In this document: piece after piece, positions 49,879 through 59,494 of the stretch
Layout of the letters: each line of letters opens with the position of its first letter
How positions within the stretch are numbered: position 1 is the first letter of the stretch
NCBI RefSeq assembly: GCF_007644045.2
Contig: NZ_VMDW02000058.1
Location: forward strand, 1 to 64,000
DNA length: 64,000 bases
Direction of reading: 5' to 3'
From: Vogesella urethralis
GTDB taxonomy: Bacteria; Pseudomonadota; Gammaproteobacteria; Burkholderiales; Chromobacteriaceae
Position numbers and translations under genes: made by a program
Notes under the pieces: generated by a model
Told to the model about the DNA's origin: nothing
The model's database searches: none
What the model saw: only the letters and a program-made list of their open reading frames with translations

Positions 49879-52800
49879 ATGCCGCTGAACCTGTATCAAT
49901 CCAACCGCCTAGAAGCCCTGGGCATCCTGTACAGCCACCTCACAGACAGCCCGCTGGACGATCCGTTCGCGCCCGAGCGCATCATCGTGCAAAGCCGGGG
50001 CATGGGGCGCTGGCTCACGCTCAATCTGGCGCGCCAGCGCGGGCTGGCGGCCAACCTCGATTACGTGCTGCCGGCCGGTTTTGCCTGGCGGCTGATGAAA
50101 ACCGTGCTGCCCGAGCTGCCGCCCAAGTCGGCGTTTGCGCCGGAGGTGCTGGCCTGGCGGCTGGTAGACGTACTGCCCACGCTGTCCGGCGAGCCGTTCA
50201 CCCCGCTGCAACGCTATCTGGAAGGCGGCCCGCTGGCCTGTTTTGAGCTGGCCGGTAAAGTGGCCGACATCTACGACCAATACCTGGTGTTCCGCCCGGA
50301 CTGGATTCGCGCCTGGGAAGCCGGCCGCCTGCTGGGGCTGGGCGACGACGAAGCGTGGCAGGCCGCGCTGTGGCAGCAGTTGGCCGCCGACGTGCCCGGC
50401 CGCCACCGCGTGATGATGCTGGACGACTTCTTTGCCGGCCTGCGCCGCGAGCACCTGCCGCAGCGGGTATCGGTATTCGGCATTGCCACGCTGGCGCCGA
50501 TGTACCTGGCCTTGCTGCAACGCATGGCGCAGCTTACCGAGGTCAACGTGTTCCTGCTCAACCCCAGCGAGGCCTACTGGGGCGACCTGCGCGCCCGCGC
50601 GCCGCAGGGCGACCTGTTCGGCGACGCCGCCGCGGCCAGCGGTCACCCGCTGCTGGCGTCGCTGGGCCAGCAAGGGCGCGACTTTTTCGACGAGATTGCC
50701 GGCGGTGTCGGCGAGCCGGTGTCTGCCTTCATGGCACCCGACAGCGACAGCCTGCTGGCGCGGCTGCAGCACGACATCCTTACCCTGACGCCGCCGTCGC
50801 AGCAGCCGGCACCGCATCAGCCCGGCGATGCCTCCATCGTCTGCCACATCGCGCACAGCCCGATGCGCGAGCTGGAAATCCTGAAGGATCAGCTGTTGGC
50901 GATGCTGGCCGCCGATCCGTCGCTGACGCCGGCCGACATCGCCGTGCTCACCCCCGACATCAACGCCTACGCGCCGTATATCGACGCCGTGTTCGGCTAC
51001 CGCGACGACGCGCCGTCCATCCCGTACAGCATTGCCGACCGCCGCCTGGCGCGCGAAGTGCCGCTACTGGCCACCTTCGGCAAGGTACTGCAGCTGGTGG
51101 ACGGCCGCTTCGAAGCCAGCGAAGTGCTGGCGCTGCTCGATTGTGCCCCGTTGCTGGCACGCTTCGGCCTGGGCGACGACGACGTCAGCCTGCTCACCGC
51201 CTGGGTGCGCCGCGCCGGCATCCGCTGGGGCCGCGACGCCGCGCACAAGGCAGCGCTGGGGCTGCCGGCCGACGCCACCCACACCTGGCGCTGGGGGCTG
51301 GACCGCCTGCTGCTGGGCACCATGCTGCCGGCCAGCCTGGCTGGCGACGGCGCGCCGCTGTTTGCCGGCCTGCTGCCGGACAGCGCAGCCCAGGGCCAGT
51401 TGGCCGACAAGCTGGCCAGCCTGGCCGCGCTGTACGACACGCTGGCAGGGTTGGCCGCCAGCTGGGCGCAGCCGGCTAGCGTGGCCGACTGGGCCGAGCG
51501 CCTGCGGTTGGCGGCGCAGGCGCTGTTTAGCGTGGCAGAAGACGACGAAGCCGCGCTGCAGCAGCTGTACGCCATCGCCGACGCGCTGGCCGCCGACGCC
51601 GCGCTGGCGCAGTTCCACCGCCTGGTGCCGCTCACCGTCATCCGCGACGCCGTGCTGCGCCAGCTGGAAATGTCGTCCAGCGGCGGCTTCCTTACCGGCG
51701 GCCTCACCTTCTGCGCCATGGTGCCGATGCGCTCCATCCCGTTCCGCGTGCTGTGCCTGGTGGGCATGAACGACGGCGCCTACCCGCGCGACGAGCGCCC
51801 GGTCAGCTTCGACCTGGTGGCGCGCCACCCGCGCCGTGGCGACCGCTCGCGCCGTTTCGACGACCGCTACCTGTTCCTGGAAGCCATCCTGTCGGCGCGC
51901 GACACCCTGTACCTGAGCTGGGTTGGCCGCAGCGTGCGCAGTGACGAACCGCTGCCGCCGTCGCCGCTGGTAGCCGAGCTGCTGGATACGCTGGGCCAGA
52001 TGTGCGGCGAAGACGTGGCCCCGGCGCTGACCACCCGCCACCCGCTGCAGCCGTTCAGCCGCCATTACTACGACGGCACGCTGCCCAGCTACGAACCGCT
52101 GTGGGCGGCCGCGCTGGCGGCGCCCGCCGGCGACGCGCCACCGTTTGCCACCGCCTTGCCGTACGCCACGCCGCCGGTGGTACTGCTGGCCGACTTCCTG
52201 CGCTTCTGGCGCAACCCGGTGCGCGCTTGGCTGGCAGACCGCCTGGGCCTGAAACTGGCGCGCCACGCCGACGAGCTGCCGGTACGCGAACCGTTTGCCA
52301 TCGACCGCGACAGCCGCAGCACGCTGCGCGACACGCTGGTGGGTGCCATGCTGGCCGGCCAGCCGCTGCGCCATGCCGAAGCGCGGCTGGCAGGGCAGGG
52401 CTTGCTGCCCGACGCGGCGCTGGGCGAGGCCTGGCTGGGGCTGGAGCGTGCCGCCAGCGCCCGCTTTGCCGCCCGCCTGCCGGACGCGCTGCTGGCCGAC
52501 ACCCTGCCGCCGCAGCCGGTACGGCTGCAACTGGGCGAGGTGATGCTTAGCGGCGAGCTGGCCGGCTTGCGGCCGGAAGGCCTGCTACGGGTAGTGCCGC
52601 GCAAGGCCAACGCGCCGGAGCTGATCACCTTGTGGCTGGAGCACCTGGTACGCTTGGCCGCCGGCCTGCCCGGCGTGGCGCCGGACAGCGTGCTGTACGC
52701 CGACGACGGCGTGCATCGCTTTGGCGCCTTCGACGCCGATGGCGTGGCGCTGGCCGCCGGCGAGCTGCTGCAGGCGTGGCTGGCGCGTTACCTGCAAGGC

Positions 52801-53055
52801 CAAAGCCAGCCGCTGCCGTTCTTTGCCCGCACCTCGCTTGCCTACGCCCGCGCCGACAGCGGCAAGGAAATGGGCGCCGCGCAAAACGAATGGGCGCCCG
52901 ACTTCACCGGCCTCGGCCGCAGCCCGCAGCGCGACGACGCGGCCAACCTGCTGGCCTTCCGCCATCAGGAGCCGCTGTCCGACCCGCTGTTCGTACAGCT
53001 GGCCGAGACCCTGCTGCGGCCGCTGGTGGGCGCGCTGCAGCAGGTGAAGGATTGA
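49879..53055 (+). CDS. recC: Exodeoxyribonuclease V subunit gamma
   Basis: This is the Chi-recognising, scaffold subunit of RecBCD, with 1058 residues. The start MPLNLYQSNRLEALGILYSH and PFAPERIIVQSRGMGRWL are RecC hallmarks; SYSIADR-like IPYSIADRRLAREVPLLATF and RVLCLVGMNDGAYPRDERP mark the inactive helicase-like core. The ATG at 49879 fits the family. RecB follows after a 262-bp gap with hairpin repeats, and recD lies further downstream. Residues reading Chi cannot be compared by eye, so the Chi sequence of this organism is open. Confidence 0.97.
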   Translation: MPLNLYQSNRLEALGILYSHLTDSPLDDPFAPERIIVQSRGMGRWLTLNLARQRGLAANLDYVLPAGFAWRLMKTVLPELPPKSAFAPEVLAWRLVDVLPTLSGEPFTPLQRYLEGGPLACFELAGKVADIYDQYLVFRPDWIRAWEAGRLLGLGDDEAWQAALWQQLAADVPGRHRVMMLDDFFAGLRREHLPQRVSVFGIATLAPMYLALLQRMAQLTEVNVFLLNPSEAYWGDLRARAPQGDLFGDAAAASGHPLLASLGQQGRDFFDEIAGGVGEPVSAFMAPDSDSLLARLQHDILTLTPPSQQPAPHQPGDASIVCHIAHSPMRELEILKDQLLAMLAADPSLTPADIAVLTPDINAYAPYIDAVFGYRDDAPSIPYSIADRRLAREVPLLATFGKVLQLVDGRFEASEVLALLDCAPLLARFGLGDDDVSLLTAWVRRAGIRWGRDAAHKAALGLPADATHTWRWGLDRLLLGTMLPASLAGDGAPLFAGLLPDSAAQGQLADKLASLAALYDTLAGLAASWAQPASVADWAERLRLAAQALFSVAEDDEAALQQLYAIADALAADAALAQFHRLVPLTVIRDAVLRQLEMSSSGGFLTGGLTFCAMVPMRSIPFRVLCLVGMNDGAYPRDERPVSFDLVARHPRRGDRSRRFDDRYLFLEAILSARDTLYLSWVGRSVRSDEPLPPSPLVAELLDTLGQMCGEDVAPALTTRHPLQPFSRHYYDGTLPSYEPLWAAALAAPAGDAPPFATALPYATPPVVLLADFLRFWRNPVRAWLADRLGLKLARHADELPVREPFAIDRDSRSTLRDTLVGAMLAGQPLRHAEARLAGQGLLPDAALGEAWLGLERAASARFAARLPDALLADTLPPQPVRLQLGEVMLSGELAGLRPEGLLRVVPRKANAPELITLWLEHLVRLAAGLPGVAPDSVLYADDGVHRFGAFDADGVALAAGELLQAWLARYLQGQSQPLPFFARTSLAYARADSGKEMGAAQNEWAPDFTGLGRSPQRDDAANLLAFRHQEPLSDPLFVQLAETLLRPLVGALQQVKD

Positions 53056-53061
53056 CGGTTT

Positions 53062-53253
53062 TTAGCCACGAACCCCACGAAAAGCACGAAAAAAGCCAGT
53101 GAGATGCTTGTTGTTAGGCTGCTTTCGTGTTGTTTCGCGGTTTTGTGGCAAAAGAATGCTTAGCCACGAACGCCATGAAAAGCACGAAAAAAGCCAGTGC
53201 GATGCGTGTTGTCAGGCTGTTTTTCGTGTTGGTTCGTGGTTTTCGTGGCAAAA
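53062..53253. repeat. Two tandem copies of a hairpin-forming repeat between recC and recB
   Basis: Copy 1 (53062-53153) and copy 2 (53160-53253) agree closely. Each starts AGCCACGAA, continues through GCACGAAAAAAGCC, and has a mirror-image right half (TTTCGTG, TTCGTGG, GTGGC), so the whole unit folds into one long imperfect hairpin of about 88 bp. The internal beat CACGAA recurs about every ten bases. It is widespread-looking, REP/MITE-like material with no coding capacity. Confidence 0.85.
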
Positions 53254-53317
53254 ACAGCCTTTGATTTTCTGACGCTAGCAGTAAACGTTTATTGAACCTC
53301 TTTGACGGTCGTACCGC

Positions 53318-56300
53318 ATGCACCCCCTCGACGCCCTGAACTGCCCGCTGTCGGGCATCAACCTGATCGAAGCCTCGGCCGGTACCGGCAAGACCTGGAC
53401 CATCGCCGCGCTGTACACGCGCCTGCTGCTGGAGGACGCGCCGGACGGCACGCCGCCGCCCACGCTGGACCGCCTGCTGGTGGTGACCTACACCAAGGCC
53501 GCCACCGCCGAGCTGCGCGAGCGGCTGCGGCGCCGGCTGGTGGAGCTGTGGCAGCTGCTGGACGGGCAGGGCCCGGATCAGGGTCTGGGCGGCGACCCCT
53601 TCCTGCAGGCGCTGGCCGAGCGCTTGGCCGCCAGTAACCTGGACCTGGCGCGGCAACGGCTGCGCGACGCCATCACCGGCTTTGACGCCGCCGCCATCTA
53701 CACCATCCACGGCTTCTGCCAGCGCGTGCTCACCGACGCCGCCTTCGACAGCGGCCAGACCTTTGCCGCCGAGCTGGCCACCGACAACCTGGCCGAACTG
53801 CAGCAGCTGGCCGACGATTTCTGGCGCACCCGCATCGTGGCGCAGCCGGCGCTGGCGCAGATACTGGCCGAAAACGGCGACACGCCGGAAGGCTGGCTGG
53901 CCGAGGTGCGGCCGTGGCTGTCCAAGCCCTACCTGCGCATGCCCGCCATCGCCAGCGACGCGCTGCTGGCCGCCCGCGAGGCCGCGGCCAAGGCCTGGGC
54001 GCAGCTGCAGGCCGACGCGGCCAGCCTGCCGCAGGCGGCCGACCTGCTGTTGGCCGCGCCCGGCCTGAAGCAGACCAGCTACAAGCCGGCGCAGTGCCAG
54101 CGTTACCTGCGCCTGCTGCAATTGCTGCTGGCCGACGCCAGCCTGCCGCAGCTGTCGGCGCAGCAGGCGAAAGACCTGGCGCGGCTGGCACAAAGCCAGC
54201 TCGACAAGGGCGTCAACAAGGGCCACAGCGCGCCACAGCACCCGCTGTTTGTGCGGGTGGAAGCCTGGCTGGCGGCGTGGGATGGCTACAGCGCCTTGCT
54301 GGCGCAACAGCTGGCCGGCCTGAAGCTGGCGATGATCGTGTGGATCAACGAACAGGCGGTGGCGCAGCGCCGCGCCACGCGCCGTCGCGGCTTTGACGAC
54401 CTGCTTACCGACCTGGCCGCCGCGCTGGACGACCCGCAGCACGGCGACAGGTTGGCCGCACGCATCGCGGCCGACTTCTCCATCGCGCTGATCGACGAAT
54501 TCCAGGATACCGACCCGCTGCAATACCGCATCTTCCGCCGCGCCTTCGTGCTGCAGCAGCGGCCGGTGTTCATGGTGGGCGACCCCAAACAGGCCATTTA
54601 CAGCTTTCGCGGCGCCGACATCTTTGCCTACCTCAGCGCCCGCCGCGACGCCCCGGCCGAACGCCAGTACACGCTGCTGACCAACCGCCGCAGCCAGCCG
54701 CCGCTGGTGCAGGCGGTGAGCGGCCTGTTTGCGCGGCCGCAGCCGTTCCTGCTGGACGGTATCGATTACCCGCCGGTGGACGCCGCACCCAGCGGCGGCA
54801 GCCGTTTGCAGGCCGACGACGGCGACGCCGCCTTCAACGTGCTGCGCTTTCCGGCCAGCGACAGCGCCAAAGGCGTCAGCAAGGGCGAGGCCACGCAGTA
54901 CGCCGCCGAAGCCACCGCCCACGAGATTGCCCGCCTGTTGGGCGACGCCCGCGCTGGCCGCGCCGCACTGGCTAAAGGCGAGCAGACGCGGCCGCTGTGC
55001 GGCGGCGACATCGCGGTGCTGGTCGCCACCCACCGCCAGGGCGACGCCGTGCGCGAGGCGCTGGCGGTACGCGGCGTGAAAGCGGTGGCACTGACGCAGG
55101 AAAGCGTGTTCGCCAGCCACGAGGCCGGCGAGCTGCTGGCGCTGCTGCGCGCCTGGGCCGAGCCGGCGTCGGAAACGCGGCTGAAAGTGCTGTGCGCCAC
55201 CACGCTGCTGGGGCTGGACGCAGCGCAGCTGCTGGCGCTGACCGAAGACGAAACGGCGTGGGAAGCGCGGCTGGCGGCCAACCAGGACGACCACCGCCGT
55301 TGGCTGCAGCGCGGCTTCATGGCGGCCTGGCGCAGCTTCATGGCACGCGAGGGCGTGGCAGCGCGCCTGCTGCCGTTGCCCGACGGCGAGCGGCGGCTGA
55401 CCAACCTCGGCCATCTGGCCGAACTGCTGCAGCAGGAGGCCGAACGCATTGCCGGCATGGCGCCGCTGCTGGCCTGGTTCGAGGCGGCGGTGGCCAACCC
55501 GCCGGCCGGCGAGGAGGCGCTGCTGCGGCTGGAAAGCGACGCCGAACTGGTCAAGATCGTCACCATCCACACCTCGAAGGGGCTGCAGTACCCGCTGGTG
55601 TTCTGCCCCTTCCTGTGGGACGGCGCGCTGGAGCGGCGCGACACCACCTTCTGGCGCTACCGCGACGGCGACGAGGCTTGGCTGGCGCCGGGCGAGCTGG
55701 TGGACGCTGCCGCCCGCGACGCGGCGCGCGGCGAGATCCTGGCCGAAAAGCTGCGCCTGCTGTACGTGGCGCTGACTCGCGCTGAGCACCGCCAGTACAT
55801 CGTGTGGGGCCACGTGAAAGACATGCAGACCGCGGCGCTGTCGTGGCTGCTGCACGGCCGCCATGCGGCCAACCTGGCGGCGCTGGAAGACACCGAGTTG
55901 TCCGACGCGCTGATCGGCGCCGACCTGGCCGCCTACGCCGCCGGGCAGGGCGGGGCGGTGTGCTGCCGCGAGGTGAATGTGGCGGTGAACACCTTGCCGC
56001 CGCCGCCGGCCAGCGTGTTCCAGCCGCAGGTGCAGGCGGTGCACCGCCGCCTGCGCACGCCGTGGTTCATCAGCAGCTTCAGCAGCCTGACGCGCACGCT
56101 GCACGGCAGTGCGCCGCAGGCCAGCGAGGCGCCGGACCACGACCATGGCGTGCTACAGCCGGTGGACCCCACCGAGCTGCGGCCGGACCGTTTTGCCTTC
56201 CCGCGCGGCGCGCGCGCCGGCACCTGCCTGCACGACATGTTCGAGCGGGTGGACTTCACCCAGCCGCAAGGTTGGCCGCAGGTGGTGGCCGAGGCCTTGC

Positions 56301-56887
56301 AGCGCCATGGTTTTGACGCGCTGTGGCAGGACGCCGCGCTGGACATGCTGCACGCCACCATCACCGCCGAGCTGGCCCCCGGCGTGCGGCTGGCCACGGT
56401 GCCGGCGACGCAGCGGCTGGTGGAAATGGAATTCACGCTGCCGGCCGACGGCCTGAGCCTGCCGGCGCTGCAAGCGGTGCTGACCGACCCCGGCAACGGC
56501 CTGGCGGCACCGCTGCGTGCCGCGGCGGCGCAGCTGGATTTCGACCGCGTGCGCGGCTACCTGAAAGGCTTCATGGACCTGGTGTTCGTGGCCGACGGCG
56601 CGCTGTGGCTGGTGGATTACAAGTCCAACCACCTGGGCGACAGCGTGGCTGACTACGGCCACGACGCGCTGGCGGCGTCGATCGCGCGCGAACACTACTA
56701 CTTGCAGTACCTGATCTACTGTGTGGCGCTGCGCCGCTACCTTACGCAACGCGCGCCGCAGCTGCGGCTGGGCGGCGTGCGTTACCTGTACCTGCGCGGC
56801 ATCGACGGCAGCGGTGCCGGCGTGTGGTGCGACGCGCCCGGCGAGGCGTTGCTGGCGCAGCTGGACGCGCTGTTCGTGGCGGGCTGA
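53318..56887 (+). CDS. recB: Exodeoxyribonuclease V subunit beta
   Basis: This is the helicase-nuclease subunit of RecBCD: a 3'-5' superfamily 1 helicase with a C-terminal nuclease (1189 residues). Walker A is EASAGTGKTWTI (about 17-28), Walker B/motif II is IALIDEFQDTDPLQYRIF (about 390-407), and motif VI region is LLYVALTRAEHRQYI. The RecB nuclease signature DYKSNHLG (about 1104-1111), with metal-binding Asp and Lys, is present. GDPKQAIYSFRGADIF is textbook. The ATG at 53318 has only a weak ribosome-binding site. It is separated from recD by two unrelated genes. Confidence 0.97.
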   Translation: MHPLDALNCPLSGINLIEASAGTGKTWTIAALYTRLLLEDAPDGTPPPTLDRLLVVTYTKAATAELRERLRRRLVELWQLLDGQGPDQGLGGDPFLQALAERLAASNLDLARQRLRDAITGFDAAAIYTIHGFCQRVLTDAAFDSGQTFAAELATDNLAELQQLADDFWRTRIVAQPALAQILAENGDTPEGWLAEVRPWLSKPYLRMPAIASDALLAAREAAAKAWAQLQADAASLPQAADLLLAAPGLKQTSYKPAQCQRYLRLLQLLLADASLPQLSAQQAKDLARLAQSQLDKGVNKGHSAPQHPLFVRVEAWLAAWDGYSALLAQQLAGLKLAMIVWINEQAVAQRRATRRRGFDDLLTDLAAALDDPQHGDRLAARIAADFSIALIDEFQDTDPLQYRIFRRAFVLQQRPVFMVGDPKQAIYSFRGADIFAYLSARRDAPAERQYTLLTNRRSQPPLVQAVSGLFARPQPFLLDGIDYPPVDAAPSGGSRLQADDGDAAFNVLRFPASDSAKGVSKGEATQYAAEATAHEIARLLGDARAGRAALAKGEQTRPLCGGDIAVLVATHRQGDAVREALAVRGVKAVALTQESVFASHEAGELLALLRAWAEPASETRLKVLCATTLLGLDAAQLLALTEDETAWEARLAANQDDHRRWLQRGFMAAWRSFMAREGVAARLLPLPDGERRLTNLGHLAELLQQEAERIAGMAPLLAWFEAAVANPPAGEEALLRLESDAELVKIVTIHTSKGLQYPLVFCPFLWDGALERRDTTFWRYRDGDEAWLAPGELVDAAARDAARGEILAEKLRLLYVALTRAEHRQYIVWGHVKDMQTAALSWLLHGRHAANLAALEDTELSDALIGADLAAYAAGQGGAVCCREVNVAVNTLPPPPASVFQPQVQAVHRRLRTPWFISSFSSLTRTLHGSAPQASEAPDHDHGVLQPVDPTELRPDRFAFPRGARAGTCLHDMFERVDFTQPQGWPQVVAEALQRHGFDALWQDAALDMLHATITAELAPGVRLATVPATQRLVEMEFTLPADGLSLPALQAVLTDPGNGLAAPLRAAAAQLDFDRVRGYLKGFMDLVFVADGALWLVDYKSNHLGDSVADYGHDALAASIAREHYYLQYLIYCVALRRYLTQRAPQLRLGGVRYLYLRGIDGSGAGVWCDAPGEALLAQLDALFVAG

Positions 56888-56956
56888 ACAGGCATTGCCA
56901 CTTATTGCCGGCTGTCTACACTGAAACATCCGCATCGCCACTCCACGGGGCTGCCC

Positions 56957-57913
56957 ATGATCCATCGCTTTCTGCTGCTGGCCGGCGTGCTTGCCACCTT
57001 GTGCGCGTCGGCAGCGGCGGCGCCGGCCAGCATCATTTTCATTCCCAAGGGTGCCAGCCACGTGTTCTGGAAGGAAATGGCGCGTGGCGCGGAGGAGGCG
57101 GCGCGCCAGCAGGGCCTGAAACTGACCTGGCGAGGCCCGGCGCTGGAAAACGACGCGGTGTCGCAAGGCAAGCTGATCGGCTACTACAGCGGCAAAGGCA
57201 TGGCCGGCATGATTGTGGCGCCGAACGCGTCGGCCGAGTTGCAGGCGCCGCTGCAAGGCGCACGCCAGGCCGGCAGCCAGCTGGTGATCGTCGATTCGCC
57301 GTTGCAGCCGTCGCTGGGCCTGCCGTATGTGGGCACCCATAATCTGGCCGCCGGCGAGGCCGCGGCCGACTTTGCCGCCCGCCTGAAGCCGCCGCCGCGC
57401 AAGGTGCTGCTGTTGCGCTTTTCGTCGCTGCACGACTCTACCCGCGAACGCGAAAACGGCTTCCGCGACCGTTTGCGCCAGCTGCTGCCGGCGGTGCAGT
57501 TCGAAGACGTGCCCGACACCGGCATCTCGGTGGCCGACAGCCGCAGCAAGACGCGGGTGCAGCTGGCGCGGGTGACGGACGCCGACCTGGTGTTCACCCC
57601 CAACGAGTCCACCACCGAAGGCAGCATCCAGGCGCTGCAGCAAAGCGGGCTGGCCGGCAAGATCCGGCATATCGGTTTCGATTACACGCCGCTGATCGAC
57701 AGGGCACTGCGCAGCGGTCAACTGCAGGCGACCGTGATGCAGGACCCGTACCAGATGGGCGTGCGCGCGGTGGCCGTCATGCAGCTGCTGCTGGACGGCA
57801 AGCCGGTGCCGGCCACCAGTTACATCCCGGCAACGCTGGTGACGCGGCAGAACCAGGCCGAGCCGGCGGTGGCGGCCAAGGTGCGCCCGTTCCTGGGGTA
57901 TATCCAGCGCTGA
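56957..57913 (+). CDS. Periplasmic ribose-type solute-binding protein, orphan
   Basis: This 318-residue exported protein has a signal peptide (about 1-22) followed by a type I periplasmic binding fold with early segment IIFIPKGASHVFWKEMARGA, as in sugar-binding proteins of the RbsB group. Further marks are LIGYYSGKGMAGMIVAPN and IRHIGFDYTPLIDRALRSGQ near the hinge. No permease, ATPase or two-component gene is adjacent, so it is an orphan. It separates recB from the polyphosphate gene in the same direction; co-transcription is possible. Confidence 0.85.
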   Translation: MIHRFLLLAGVLATLCASAAAAPASIIFIPKGASHVFWKEMARGAEEAARQQGLKLTWRGPALENDAVSQGKLIGYYSGKGMAGMIVAPNASAELQAPLQGARQAGSQLVIVDSPLQPSLGLPYVGTHNLAAGEAAADFAARLKPPPRKVLLLRFSSLHDSTRERENGFRDRLRQLLPAVQFEDVPDTGISVADSRSKTRVQLARVTDADLVFTPNESTTEGSIQALQQSGLAGKIRHIGFDYTPLIDRALRSGQLQATVMQDPYQMGVRAVAVMQLLLDGKPVPATSYIPATLVTRQNQAEPAVAAKVRPFLGYIQR

Positions 57914-58006
57914 TGCGGCGTGCCATTGCCTGAACAGCGTGCTCTGGCTTTACAATCCTGTCATGCCCGCCGCCGCCGTGCGGCCAACCAGACAGGAAGG
58001 ACCACC

Positions 58007-59494
58007 ATGTTCGAATCCGCCGAGATCGGCCACGCCATCGACAAGGCCAGCTACAAAGCCGAAGAAGCCCGTCTGCGCGAGGCGCTGCTGGAGGTGCAAT
58101 ACGAGCTGAAGCAGCGCAGCGAGTTTCCGGTGCTGCTGCTGATCCACGGCATGGACGGCGCCGGGCGCGGCGAAATGCTGAATCAGCTGAACGAATGGCT
58201 GGACCCGCGCCTGATCCACACCGCCGCCTTCGACACCCCCAACGACGACGCCCGCGAGCGGCCATGGATGTGGCGCTACTGGCGCGAGCTGCCAGCCAAG
58301 GGCCGGCTGGGCATGTTCTTCGGGTCGTACTATTCCGACGCGCTGTTCGACCGCGTGGACAGCAAGACCAATCGCGATACCTTCGACAAGCAGCTGTTCG
58401 ACATCCTGCGCTTCGAGCGCATGCTGGCCAACGACGGCGTGATGATCATGAAGTTCTGGCTGCATCTCACCGAGGAAAAGCAGAAGAAACGGCTGAAAGC
58501 GCTGGAAAAAGACCCGGCCACCGCCTGGCGCGTCACCCCGGCCGACTGGCAGCACCACCAGCAGTACAAGCGCATCCGCGACAACGCCGAGCACATGATG
58601 CGCCTTACCAATACCGCCTACGCGCCGTGGCTGGTGGTGGACGGCGAAGACGCCAACTACCGCAGCCTGGCAGTGGGCCGCGCCTTGCTGCAGGCGCTGC
58701 AGCAACGGCTGGCGCTGGCGCAGGGCTGGCACGCGCGCTCCGACGACGGTGCCATCACCCCGCCGGCCGACAACAAGCTGCTGCTGGATTCGCTGCAGCT
58801 GGACCATGCACTGAGCAAGGACGACTACAAAGTCCAGCTGGAGGCGCTGCAAGGCCGCCTCAACGGGCTCACCCGCCACCCCGGCTTTGCCGAGCATTCG
58901 CTGGTGCTGGCGTTTGAAGGCAACGACGCCGCCGGCAAGGGCGGTGCCATCCGCCGCATTACCCAGGCGCTGGACGCCCGCCGCTACCGCGTGGTGCCGG
59001 TGGCGGCGCCCACCGAGGAAGAGCGCGCCATGCCGTGGCTGTGGCGCTTCTGGCGCCACGTGCCGGGCAAGGGCAAGGTCACCATCTTCGACCGCACCTG
59101 GTACGGCCGCGTGCTGGTGGAGCGGGTAGAAGGCTTTGCCAGCGCCACCGACTGGATGCGCGGCTATTACGAGATCAACGACTTCGAGCACCAGCTCACC
59201 GACAACAAGGCCATCGTGTTGAAGTTCTGGCTGGCCATCAGCGCCGACGAGCAGCTGGCGCGCTTCAAGTCGCGCGAGGAAACCGGCTTCAAGCGCTTCA
59301 AGATCACCGAAGAAGACTGGCGTAACCGCGACAAGTGGGACGACTACAAGGTGGCGGTGTGCGACATGATCGACCGCACCAGTACCAGTGCCGTGCCGTG
59401 GACGCTGGTGCCGGCCAACAACAAGTACTACGCCCGCATCAAGGTACTCACCACCATTTGCGAGGCGCTGGAAGCCAGGCTGGGCAAAGCATGA
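58007..59494 (+). CDS. pap: Polyphosphate:AMP phosphotransferase (two PPK2 domains)
   Basis: This enzyme uses polyphosphate to turn AMP into ADP. The 495 residues comprise two PPK2 modules. The first (about 20-240) has a degenerate P-loop LLIHGMDGAGRGEML, and the second (about 275-490) has the full FEGNDAAGKGGAIRR near 301-315 with lid FDRTWYGRVLVERVEG. This tandem layout defines the Pap subfamily, as in Acinetobacter. AGGAAGGA precedes the ATG at 58007, and a TGCGGCCAAC repeat sits just before that site. Its TGA overlaps the recD ATG. Confidence 0.93.
   Translation: MFESAEIGHAIDKASYKAEEARLREALLEVQYELKQRSEFPVLLLIHGMDGAGRGEMLNQLNEWLDPRLIHTAAFDTPNDDARERPWMWRYWRELPAKGRLGMFFGSYYSDALFDRVDSKTNRDTFDKQLFDILRFERMLANDGVMIMKFWLHLTEEKQKKRLKALEKDPATAWRVTPADWQHHQQYKRIRDNAEHMMRLTNTAYAPWLVVDGEDANYRSLAVGRALLQALQQRLALAQGWHARSDDGAITPPADNKLLLDSLQLDHALSKDDYKVQLEALQGRLNGLTRHPGFAEHSLVLAFEGNDAAGKGGAIRRITQALDARRYRVVPVAAPTEEERAMPWLWRFWRHVPGKGKVTIFDRTWYGRVLVERVEGFASATDWMRGYYEINDFEHQLTDNKAIVLKFWLAISADEQLARFKSREETGFKRFKITEEDWRNRDKWDDYKVAVCDMIDRTSTSAVPWTLVPANNKYYARIKVLTTICEALEARLGKA

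Noticed and set aside
53062-53253. A small CRISPR array between recC and recB
   Set aside because: Only two units exist, they are palindromic over their whole length, and there are no distinct spacers or cas genes.
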